Origin: Pyxidicoccus sp. MSG2
GTDB lineage: Bacteria > Myxococcota > Myxococcia > Myxococcales > Myxococcaceae
Reading direction: 5' to 3'
Assembly (NCBI RefSeq): GCF_026626705.1
Contig: NZ_JAPNKC010000001.1
Location: forward strand, 8,574,001-8,638,000
DNA: 64,000 nt
Below are positions 44,093 to 51,899 of the stretch, one piece after another. The notes below the pieces were generated by a model that was not told where the DNA came from, made no database searches, and saw only the letters and a list, made by a program, of their open reading frames with translations. The translations under genes and the position numbers were made by a program. Positions within the stretch are counted from its first letter, which is position 1; every line of letters begins with the position of its first letter.

Positions 44093-44686
44093 TCACTGGC
44101 CGCGCAGGTCGTCGTCGGGCGACGAGCGCGAATCCGGGGCGAGCACGAGGTACACGTCGCTCACCCGGCCCACGCCCCAGTAGTCCAGCGCGGTGGCGCG
44201 GACCTGGAAGGGCTCGGACTCGGGCAGCAGGTGCGTGAGGTCCACCTCGCCGGGCTCGAAGCTGAAGGCGCGGCGCCCCAGGCTGTCCACCTGCTCCTTG
44301 CCCATGTGGACGCCCTCGGTGAAGCCCACCACGGCGCTGCGCATCAGCTTGCCCTTCGCGTCCAGCACCTCCACCAGCAGGAAGTTGTCCACGGAGATGC
44401 CCAGGGTGGCGCGGGCGTCGCCGTAGAGGCGGGCCCGGCTTCCCTCCAGCCGCAGCAGCGGCGTCTGGCCCGTCGTCACGACGTGCGGCGTGCGCTCGCC
44501 CTCGGTGGTGTCGATTTCCACGTCGTCGCGCAGCTTCGTGAGCAGCTCCGTCTCCTGCGCGGGAGTGTCCAGGAGGAGTCGTACGGCGCGGGGAGTCGCC
44601 GGTGCGGAAGTGGGGGAGGCGGGGACGTGCCGCGCACAGGCCACCAGCCCCCAGGCGGCGGCCAGGACGAGCGTTCGAGAGTGCAT
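44093..44686 (-). CDS. Predicted lipoprotein, unknown function
   Basis: A 197-aa protein from ATG 44686 with lipobox GLVAC and Ala at +2. After a Ser/Pro/Thr linker a single domain (about 40-190) has alternating strands and no Cys. It ends in an Asp/Ser-rich tail. No family was recognised. It is divergent from the peptidase gene, with 52 bases between starts. Confidence 0.65.
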   Translation of the reverse strand: MHSRTLVLAAAWGLVACARHVPASPTSAPATPRAVRLLLDTPAQETELLTKLRDDVEIDTTEGERTPHVVTTGQTPLLRLEGSRARLYGDARATLGISVDNFLLVEVLDAKGKLMRSAVVGFTEGVHMGKEQVDSLGRRAFSFEPGEVDLTHLLPESEPFQVRATALDYWGVGRVSDVYLVLAPDSRSSPDDDLRGQ

Positions 44687-44738
44687 GGACCCCCAGGCTA
44701 GACGAGCAGTGGTGGACCCGGTCAATTAGCATGGCCCC

Positions 44739-46574
44739 ATGCGGACCTTCCTGCGCGGGTGCCTGCTGTGGGGTGTGCTCTCCGGTGTCCCCGCCTGGAG
44801 CGGTCCACCTCCGGCTGTGACGCCCCCGGCGCCCCCGGCGTCCCCGGCCTTCTCACCCGAGGTGCAGCTCTGCCTCCAGCACCTCAAGCCCTCCGAGCGC
44901 GCGCGGGCGACGAAGGCGCTGGGGCCTCTGGATGAGCTGCCCCGCTACCGGGTGCAGTTGGATGTGGACCCGGCCGGGCGCGAGGTGACGGGCCGGGTGC
45001 AGGTGGAGGTGCTGGCCCGCGACACGCCCCTCACGGAGCTGTACCTGCGGCTGACGCCCAATGCCCGGGAGCGCCGGGTGACGCTGTCCGGGGCGAAGGT
45101 CGGCGGCCGGCCGGTGAAGCTGGAGCGGCCGGAGCCCACGCTGTACCGCGTGGCGCTGGAGGAGCCGGTCCCCGTCGGCGCGGCGGCGGTGGTGGACGTG
45201 GCGGTGAAGGCCACGGTGCCCCAGGTCGCGGCGGGAGGCGGAGGGATGCTGTCGGGCTTGCTGGGCGGAGGCTCGCGAGGAGGCGGCGGAGACCACGGCG
45301 CCTTCTCCGCCACGGAGGACTTCCTCAGCCTGGTGGGGGTGGTGCCCCAGGTGCCGCCGACGGACGCGGTGGGGCGCCCCTGGGACGGGCCGCAGGGCAT
45401 TGGCGACCTGGCGCTGTACGAGCCGGCGCACGTGCTGGCCACCGTCACGGTGCCCTCGGGCTGGACGGTGCATGCCACGGGTGCGCCCATGGGCGAGGTG
45501 CCCGAGCGCAACGGCCGGGTGCGCTTCGCCTTCGCCGCGGCCGCGGTGCGCGACTTCCCCATCCTCGTGTCGAGGGGCTACGAGAGCTCCACGGCGACGG
45601 TGGGCGGTGTCACCGTGGAGAGCCACTACGCGGCGCGGGACAAGGCCGCGGGCGAGCGCGTGCTGAAGTACGCCAGCGCGATGCTGGAGGAGTACGAGCG
45701 GCGCCTGGGCCCGCTGCCCTACACGCACTTCCGCGTGGTGGAGGCGCCCCTGTCCGGCGGCGCGGGCGGCATGGAGTTCCCCGGGCTCGTCACGGTGGCC
45801 ACGTCGCTGTACCGCGGCCCCATGGACCCGACCGAGGCGCTGGCCGGTCTCGAAGGCATGGAGGGCCTCGAGGAGCTGCTGGGCGCCATGGGGCAGGGCG
45901 GTGGCAACCCCGTCATGGCGCAGCTGGGCGCGGTGCTGGAGCGCACGCTGGAGTTCACCGTGGCACACGAGGTGGCGCACCAGTACTTCGCCGGCCTCGT
46001 GGGCTCGGACCCCATCCACATGCCCGTCGTGGACGAGTCGCTGGCCCAGTACGCCGCGCTCCTCTACGTCGAGTGGAAGCACGGCAAGGGGGCGGCGGAG
46101 GCGCAGCGGAAGGAGGCGCTGGTGTCCGCGTACCACCTGTACCGCATGACGGGCGGGAAGGACGGCCGCGCGGACCGGCCCACGGGCGACTTCGTGGACG
46201 AGTTCGAGTACAGCGCGCTCGTCTACGGCAAGGCGCCGCTGCTGCACCAGGCCTCGCGGCAGTTGGTGGGGGACACGGCCTTCCTCCAGGCGCTGCGCGC
46301 GTACGTGGACACGTACCGCTTCAAGTGGGCCGGCGGGGACGCATTCACCCGCGAGCTGGCGAAGGCGAGCCCCGCCCATGCGAAGCGGCTGGAGGCCCTG
46401 CGCGTGCGCTGGTGGTTGGAGGCGCACGGCGACGAGGACCTGGGAAAGGCCAACCTGGCGTCGATGCTGGGCGCCCAGGGGCCAGGCGACCTGGAGGGCT
46501 TGAAGGACCTGGAAATGGACCCGGCGTCGAAGCAGCTCCTGGAGCAGCTGATGCCGGGCCTGCTGGGGGAGTGA
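44739..46574 (+). CDS. M1-type zinc metallopeptidase, secreted
   Basis: A 611-aa protein with a signal peptide (FLRGCLLWGVLSGVPAWSG). The N-terminal half is a beta saddle like M1 aminopeptidases (VDPAGREVTGRVQVEV). The catalytic site is HEVAH at residues 410-414 and Glu433 as the third zinc ligand, the HExxH-X18-E spacing of the gluzincins. The M1 exopeptidase GxMEN motif is changed to GGMEFPG, so substrate end recognition may differ. A Gly-rich loop interrupts the first half around residues 165-185. It is probably periplasmic or secreted. It ends nine bases from convergent ftsY. Confidence 0.85.
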   Translation: MRTFLRGCLLWGVLSGVPAWSGPPPAVTPPAPPASPAFSPEVQLCLQHLKPSERARATKALGPLDELPRYRVQLDVDPAGREVTGRVQVEVLARDTPLTELYLRLTPNARERRVTLSGAKVGGRPVKLERPEPTLYRVALEEPVPVGAAAVVDVAVKATVPQVAAGGGGMLSGLLGGGSRGGGGDHGAFSATEDFLSLVGVVPQVPPTDAVGRPWDGPQGIGDLALYEPAHVLATVTVPSGWTVHATGAPMGEVPERNGRVRFAFAAAAVRDFPILVSRGYESSTATVGGVTVESHYAARDKAAGERVLKYASAMLEEYERRLGPLPYTHFRVVEAPLSGGAGGMEFPGLVTVATSLYRGPMDPTEALAGLEGMEGLEELLGAMGQGGGNPVMAQLGAVLERTLEFTVAHEVAHQYFAGLVGSDPIHMPVVDESLAQYAALLYVEWKHGKGAAEAQRKEALVSAYHLYRMTGGKDGRADRPTGDFVDEFEYSALVYGKAPLLHQASRQLVGDTAFLQALRAYVDTYRFKWAGGDAFTRELAKASPAHAKRLEALRVRWWLEAHGDEDLGKANLASMLGAQGPGDLEGLKDLEMDPASKQLLEQLMPGLLGE

Positions 46575-46583
46575 GCCCGGCCC

Positions 46584-48149
46584 TCAGTCGAAGAGGGCCT
46601 GGACGAACTCGCGCGGCTCGAAGCGGCGCAGGTCGGCGATCTTCTCGCCCACGCCCACCCAGACGACGGGCAGCTTCAGCTCGTCGCAGATGCCGATGAT
46701 GACGCCGCCCTTCGCGGTGCCGTCCAGCTTCGTCAGCGCAATCGCGGTGACGCCCACGGCCTCGTGGAACTGCTTGGCCTGCTGAATCGCGTTCTGGCCG
46801 TTGGTGGAGTCCAGCACCAGCAGCACCTCGTGCGGCGCGCCGGGCAGCGCCTTGTCCATGACGCGCTTGACCTTCTTCAGCTCATCCATGAGCGGCGCCT
46901 TGGTGTGGAGCCGGCCCGCGGTGTCCGCGATGATGACGTCCGCGCCCTCGTCCTTCGCCTTCTTGATGGCGTCGAAGATGACCGAGCTGGGGTCGCCGCC
47001 CTCCGCGCCCTTCACCAGCTGGGCCTTCGCGCGGTCCGCCCACACGTCGAGCTGCTCGGTGGCGGCGGCGCGGAAGGTGTCGCCCGCGGCGAGCACCACC
47101 TTCTTGCCCTGGCCGGTGAGCTTCGCGGCCAGCTTGCCGATGGTGGTGGTCTTCCCGGCGCCGTTGACGCCCACCACCATGACGACGTGCGGGGGGCCTC
47201 CGCCCTCCAGCGAGCGCGGCACCGGCAGGTCGCAGATGCGGGCCACTTCCTCGCGGATGAGGGCCTTGATTCGCTCCGGGTCCTTCAGCTCGTTGCGCTT
47301 GAGCTTCTCGCGCGCCACCTCCACCAGGTGATTCGCGGTGCGCACGCCGATGTCCGCCGTGAAGAGGATTTCCTCCAGCTCCGCCAGCACGGACTCGTCC
47401 ACCTGTCGCTGCTGGCCGAACAGCCCGTTGAGCCGGGCCATGAAGCCCTGGCTCTTCGTCTTGTCCAGGCCCTGCGCCAGCGTGCGGCCGGCCTCGGCCT
47501 CCACCTTGGCGCGCGCGGCGGCCTCCTCGGCGCGGCGGGCCTCCTCGACGGCGGCGGCCTCGCGGGCGCGCTCCTCCTCCACGAGCCGCCGCGCCTCGGC
47601 CTGCTCGCGCTTGCGCCGCTCGCGGGCCTCGTCGTCGGCGGCCTTCTTCGCGCGGTACTCGGCGCGCTTCTCCTCCTCCTCGCGCTCCTTGAGCTCCCGG
47701 GCCTGGGCCTCCAGCCGGGAGCGCTCGGCGGCGTCCGTGGTGGTGCGGGCGGTGCGGGCGGCCTCCTCGCGCTGGCGGGCCAGGGTGGCGGCGCGCTCAT
47801 GCGCCTCTTCCGCCTCGCGCAGCCGGGCGGCCTCCGCCTGCGAGGGCGGCAGCTCCACCCGGAGCTGGGGCCGCTCCGCCGGCAGGGCGGGCTTCTCCCC
47901 GGGGACGGGGACGCCGGGCTTCTTCGCCTCGGGCGCGCGCTTGCGGAAGAACATCTTCCGCGCGGCCAGCACCATCAGCAGGACGAAGAGGCTCGCGGCG
48001 CCAATGCCGACGGCGTCGCCTACGGAGAAGCCCTCCGTGGGGGGCGTGCCGGTGCCCGGCTGCGTGGTGCCCCCGCCCGGGGAGGGGGCGGGGGAGGGGG
48101 CGGGCGGCACCTGCGCGGCCAGGGCGTCGAGGGCGTTGGGCGTCTTCAT
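46584..48149 (-). CDS. ftsY: Signal recognition particle receptor FtsY, with N-terminal membrane helix
   Basis: A 521-aa SRP receptor GTPase. It starts at ATG 48149 (MKTPNALDALAAQ). A Pro/Gly segment is followed by one transmembrane helix (about residues 42-63, GIGAASLFVLLMVLAARKMFF), then a 160-residue Glu/Arg/Ala coiled-coil linker. The NG domain then has GVNGAGKTTTIGKLA (G1), DTFRAAATEQLD, IIADTAGRLH (G3), TKLDGTAKGG and the closing GVGEKIADLRRFEPREFV. Most FtsY proteins are peripheral; a built-in anchor like this is also known from some Gram-positives. Only the linker is unusual. Confidence 0.95.
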   Translation of the reverse strand: MKTPNALDALAAQVPPAPSPAPSPGGGTTQPGTGTPPTEGFSVGDAVGIGAASLFVLLMVLAARKMFFRKRAPEAKKPGVPVPGEKPALPAERPQLRVELPPSQAEAARLREAEEAHERAATLARQREEAARTARTTTDAAERSRLEAQARELKEREEEEKRAEYRAKKAADDEARERRKREQAEARRLVEEERAREAAAVEEARRAEEAAARAKVEAEAGRTLAQGLDKTKSQGFMARLNGLFGQQRQVDESVLAELEEILFTADIGVRTANHLVEVAREKLKRNELKDPERIKALIREEVARICDLPVPRSLEGGGPPHVVMVVGVNGAGKTTTIGKLAAKLTGQGKKVVLAAGDTFRAAATEQLDVWADRAKAQLVKGAEGGDPSSVIFDAIKKAKDEGADVIIADTAGRLHTKAPLMDELKKVKRVMDKALPGAPHEVLLVLDSTNGQNAIQQAKQFHEAVGVTAIALTKLDGTAKGGVIIGICDELKLPVVWVGVGEKIADLRRFEPREFVQALFD

Positions 48150-48218
48150 GTGCGCGGCCTCGCATACACCAACGCGCAAGTGGATGCAGCGCCCGTGGCC
48201 GAGTAGAAACGGCAGGCC

Positions 48219-48776
48219 ATGCGCCTCAAGCTCTCCAGTGTCCTGCTTCCGTCGGTCCTCCTCCTGGGCCCCGCCTGCATCGTCGAGGCGCCCGGCGGCG
48301 CCAGCCCGCAGGAGCGGCGCGCCGCCACCGTCGCCCAGGTGCCGCCCCTGTCCCTGCGCAACGGCGCCAACCTCGGCGGCAAGGTGGAGCTGGTCGGCGC
48401 CACGGTGCAGCCCGGCCGGCTCACCCCGGGGGAGCAGGCCAAGGTGACGCTCTACTTCAAGGTGCTCCAGCCCATCGAGGAGGACTACCTCGTCTTCGTC
48501 CACGTCGAGGACGCCGAGGGGCGCATGGAGCGCATGAACGTGGACCACAAGCCCGCGGGCGGCCTCTACGCGACGTCGCAGTGGAAGCCCGGCGAGACGG
48601 TGAAGGACGAGTTCGCCATCTACCTGCCGGCCGGCGCCGGTCCGCGCGCGCTCAACATCTGGCTGGGCCTGTGGGAGCCGCGCACGGACACGCGCCTGCG
48701 GCTCACCAACCCGGACGCCGTGCGCAACGACGGAAGGGACCGCATCCTGCTGGGGCAGGTGCCCGTGGCGCGCTGA
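48219..48776 (+). CDS. Predicted lipoprotein with beta domain
   Basis: A 185-aa protein. Signal peptide and lipobox LLGPAC with Ile at +2. A central domain (about 50-170) reads as a beta sandwich (VELVGATVQPGRLTPGEQAKV, then YLVFVHVEDAEGR and ALNIWLGLWEPR). It ends QVPVAR. The pattern resembles proteins that modulate or bind at the surface, but no family was recognised. Divergent from ftsY by 69 bases. Confidence 0.7.
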   Translation: MRLKLSSVLLPSVLLLGPACIVEAPGGASPQERRAATVAQVPPLSLRNGANLGGKVELVGATVQPGRLTPGEQAKVTLYFKVLQPIEEDYLVFVHVEDAEGRMERMNVDHKPAGGLYATSQWKPGETVKDEFAIYLPAGAGPRALNIWLGLWEPRTDTRLRLTNPDAVRNDGRDRILLGQVPVAR

Positions 48777-48845
48777 GGCGCGCCTCCAGGGTCCGTGGCG
48801 CGCTTCCGCGCGCCTGCCGGGCGGGACGGCACAGGGAGAAAAACG

Positions 48846-49286
<441 letters not shown>

Positions 49287-49304
49287 GGGCGGAGGCGGCG
49301 AGGA

Positions 49305-50036
49305 CTACTTCGTCGCCGCGGGCGTTTCCTGGAGGGCTTCCACCGCGTAGATGATGCGGTTGCAGGACGGGCACACGTCGGTGCCCAGCGAGGTGCGCAG
49401 CTGGTTGTAGAGCTGCGGGGGCACGTTCATGTTGCAGCCCTGGCACGTGCCGGCGACCACGCCCACCAGCGCGGGCAGCTTCTTCTTGCGAATCGACTCG
49501 TAGCGCCGGAGCAGGTTGGCGTCCACGCCCGCGGACACGCCGGAGCGGCGGCCCTCGAGCGCCTTCACCTGCGCCTCCGCCTCGCCCAGCTTGCCCTTGA
49601 GCTCCGCCATGCGGCCGGACAGGCCCTGCTGCTTCGTGGCGAAGTCGGACTCCTTGGACTTGATGGCCTCGCGGGCGGCGCCGAGCTGCTTCGTCAGCTC
49701 CGCCAGCTCCTCGGCCATGGTCAGGTTCGCCTTCTTGGCGATGTCGATTTCACGGGCCAGGGCGGAGTACTCGCGGGTGGAGCGCTGCTCGCTGAGCCGC
49801 GCCTCCCACTTCTTCACCTTGTCCTTCTCGTCCGTGATGTTCTGCTCGAGCTGCGCCTTCTGGCGCTCCATGTCCGTGAGTCGCGCCCGCTCGGCCTCGA
49901 TGGCGCTGCGGGCGACGCCCAGCTCCCGCTCCAGCTCGGCAATCTGACGGGGGTGAACATCCGCGGCCTTCCGGAGCGAAGCGACCTCGAGGTCTACGTT
50001 CTGCAGCTCCGCCAGCGCTTTCAATTTCTCCCGCAA
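49305..50036 (-). CDS. Coiled-coil protein with C4-type zinc ribbon
   Basis: A 243-aa protein; TTG 50036 was chosen because GGGAGG lies eight bases upstream and LREKLKALAELQNVDLEVASL is the usual N terminus of this family, even though the frame opens earlier. A long coiled coil (about 1-170) is followed by a zinc ribbon with CQGCNMNVPPQLYNQLR and CPSCNRIIY. The family (DUF4349/CT398-like zf-RING_7 type) is widespread, often near genes for DNA or rRNA processing; function is poorly known. It directly follows rnpB upstream on the same strand. Confidence 0.87.
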   Translation of the reverse strand: MREKLKALAELQNVDLEVASLRKAADVHPRQIAELERELGVARSAIEAERARLTDMERQKAQLEQNITDEKDKVKKWEARLSEQRSTREYSALAREIDIAKKANLTMAEELAELTKQLGAAREAIKSKESDFATKQQGLSGRMAELKGKLGEAEAQVKALEGRRSGVSAGVDANLLRRYESIRKKKLPALVGVVAGTCQGCNMNVPPQLYNQLRTSLGTDVCPSCNRIIYAVEALQETPAATK

Positions 50037-50196
50037 AGTTGCTGCCTCCCACAGGGCCGCACCGTGTACGGCCGCGCTCTTGTACCAACAAGGGTGATGG
50101 GGGTCCAACGTCCAAATGGCCCATGAGTCATCCCCTGGGCCTCAGGCAAGCGGGCTGCATTTGAAACAGCTTCACGCTCCAGTTAGACCGGGGCGC

Positions 50197-50979
50197 GTGT
50201 TCCGCCCCCTCCTGCTTTGTCCCTTCCTGCTCGCGTTCGCCCCCGGCTGCCGCGAGTCCGCGCCCCCTCCGCCCGTCCCTGCCGCCGCCGGAAACCCGGA
50301 CACGCCCGTCGCGCCTCCGGCACCCGCGGCCACCGGGTGGGGCACCGTCGAGGGCCGCATCCGGCTTTCCGGGACTCCACCCCCGCCCGCCCTCAGTCCG
50401 ACCAGCGGCACCACCGTGTCCGTGTGCGGGGAGCAGACGGAGGACCGCTCCCTTGTCGTGGGCGGCGAGGGCTCGCTCGCCTACGTGGTGGTGTCCCTGA
50501 AGGAGGGGGGCGCGCTGCCCGCGTCCCGCCAGTCCCCGCCCGAGCCCGTGCTGGACCAGAAGCGCTGTCTCTATGACCCGCCTGTCCTGGCCGCGCGAGC
50601 CGGCGGCACGCTGGCGCTGCGGAACTCGGACCCCCTGGTCCACAACGTGCGCGCCGCGTCCGGTGCCAACCGCGCCTTCTTCAACGTGGCCATGCCCCTG
50701 GAGGGGATGACGGTGCGCCGGCCCCTGCCCGCCGCGCCAGGCGCCGTCCCCATCCGCTGCGACGTCCACCCCTGGATGCGCGCGCTGGTGCGCACCTTCG
50801 ACCACGGGTACTTCACCACCAGCGGCACCGACGGCCGCTTCCGCCTGGAGGTGCCCGAGGGCGCCCACACCCTCGTCTTCTGGCACGAGCGCCTGCCGGA
50901 GTTGGCACGCACCGTGAAGGTGAAGAACGGAGAAACCGTCCAGGTGGACCTGGAGTGGGCGGCGGACCAGGTGAAGTAG
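50197..50979 (+). CDS. Cupredoxin-like lipoprotein
   Basis: A 260-aa protein from GTG 50197 with signal peptide (PLLLCPFLLAFAPGC), lipobox FAPGC and Arg at +2. After a Pro-rich linker comes a beta domain containing VEGRIRLSGTP, then a plastocyanin-like region with RNSDPLVHNVRAASG and IRCDVHPWMRALVRTF. The Cys and two His could be copper ligands. A carboxypeptidase-regulatory-like domain (about 210-260) ends it. Proteins of this build occur beside redox and copper genes. The role here is unknown and no neighbour helps. Confidence 0.78.
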   Translation: MFRPLLLCPFLLAFAPGCRESAPPPPVPAAAGNPDTPVAPPAPAATGWGTVEGRIRLSGTPPPPALSPTSGTTVSVCGEQTEDRSLVVGGEGSLAYVVVSLKEGGALPASRQSPPEPVLDQKRCLYDPPVLAARAGGTLALRNSDPLVHNVRAASGANRAFFNVAMPLEGMTVRRPLPAAPGAVPIRCDVHPWMRALVRTFDHGYFTTSGTDGRFRLEVPEGAHTLVFWHERLPELARTVKVKNGETVQVDLEWAADQVK

Positions 50980-51099
50980 GCCGGGGCCCTGCAACCGGGT
51001 GCGGGCGGCCCGGACGTATCCGGTGCGGAGTGACGGGGCCGACGAAATATTTTCGGCGCTCGACGTATAAGTGAGTGAGAAGCCGATTTTTAGATCCAG

Positions 51100-51129
51100 T
51101 TTCCGTTCTGGCGGAAATATTGCTATAAG
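51100..51129 (+). promoter_or_regulatory. AT-rich control region with inverted repeat and -10-like box
   Basis: TTTCCG and CGGAAA (51100-51105 and 51112-51117) form a perfect 6-bp inverted repeat around a six-base centre. TATAAG at 51124-51129 is a good -10 box, but there is no clear -35, so an activator or another sigma factor may be used. A second AT-rich symmetric motif, GCCGA/TCGGC, is at 51038-51057. This whole stretch (51038-51162) is distinctly AT-rich for this genome. Confidence 0.4.
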
Positions 51130-51162
51130 AGTGGCGCCAACAAGAAGAAGGGGGGCCGAGTC

Positions 51163-51327
51163 ATGCACCAGCCGAAGAAGCGGACGACTTTGACGAGCGA
51201 CCTGAGCACGGTGGAGTCGCCCCGAAAGGCGGCCTCGCGACCGGTGGGCATGCAGGAGATGGGGCCCGGCCTCTACGAGCAGATCCGCCGGGCGCTCCTG
51301 GAGTTGAAGCCCGTCTCGGGAACCTGA
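51163..51327 (+). CDS. Small 54-aa protein, unknown function
   Basis: A short open frame from ATG 51163 to TGA 51327 with AAGGGGGG 6 bases upstream. The protein starts with a basic segment (MHQPKKRTTLTS) and ends with a short helix (MGPGLYEQIRRALLELKPVS). It has no signal peptide or Cys. It lies between the cupredoxin-like lipoprotein and FYDLN genes and has its own AT-rich upstream region with a possible operator, which supports it being real. No family was recognised. Confidence 0.55.
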   Translation: MHQPKKRTTLTSDLSTVESPRKAASRPVGMQEMGPGLYEQIRRALLELKPVSGT

Positions 51328-51397
51328 GGGCGGCACGCGGTCCGGGGCGCTCCCGTCATGGGGGGCGCCTCCTGGGAAGCACGACAGCCATGTCCTG

Positions 51398-51438
51398 AAG
51401 AAAAGCGAAGGGGCTCCCGGCATGTGCCGTGGAGCCCC
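51398..51438 (-). terminator. Terminator after the FYDLN gene
   Basis: On the minus strand, GGGGCTCC pairs with GGAGCCCC (51431-51438 and 51410-51417), extended by CGGCA/TGCCG past one bulged base. It is followed on that strand by TTCGCTTTTCTT. It starts 15 bases after the FYDLN stop codon. Confidence 0.7.
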
Positions 51439-51452
51439 TCGGTGCTTCGGGA

Positions 51453-51743
51453 CTAGATGTCTTCCTCTTCTGGCTCCGCGGCGGCCTCGTCGTCGTCGAA
51501 GGTCTCCAGTTCCTCCTCTTCCTCCTCACCCGCGGCGGCTGGCTCCTCCGGCTCGATGGGCTCGATGACCTTCGGGGCAGCGGCCAGACGGCCACGGCGT
51601 CCCTCGGGCTGAGGCTTGAGGGCCGGGCTCTCCCGCTGATCTGCCCCACACTTGGGGCAGAGCGGGTCCGGCTTCTTCATGTCGTAGAACTTCGTCTGGC
51701 ACTTGTAGCAGACGTACTTCGTTCCAAGATCCTTCGCCGGCAT
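51453..51743 (-). CDS. FYDLN-acid family protein
   Basis: A 96-aa protein from ATG 51743. The N terminus has a Zn-ribbon-like fold with two CxxC pairs: VCYKCQTKFYDMKKPDPLCPKCG. A Pro/Arg linker is followed by a strongly acidic tail (about 62-96, many Glu and Asp). This is the FYDLN-acid family, found in alpha- and deltaproteobacteria. Its function is unknown; the acidic tail suggests a partner-binding or counter-charge role. A strong terminator follows. Confidence 0.9.
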   Translation of the reverse strand: MPAKDLGTKYVCYKCQTKFYDMKKPDPLCPKCGADQRESPALKPQPEGRRGRLAAAPKVIEPIEPEEPAAAGEEEEEELETFDDDEAAAEPEEEDI

Positions 51744-51899
51744 TCGCCACCTTTGGAAAGGCCAGTGGAGACACGAGAGGGCGGCTGAATAGTTGGGCTG
51801 TCGGGCAGAGTCAACCTGTGGTTTGCGCGGGAGATTTCTAGCGGTAGCATCCAACCCGCGTTTTCCCCCGAGTTTTCCCCCGGAAGTCGGACGCTCCCC

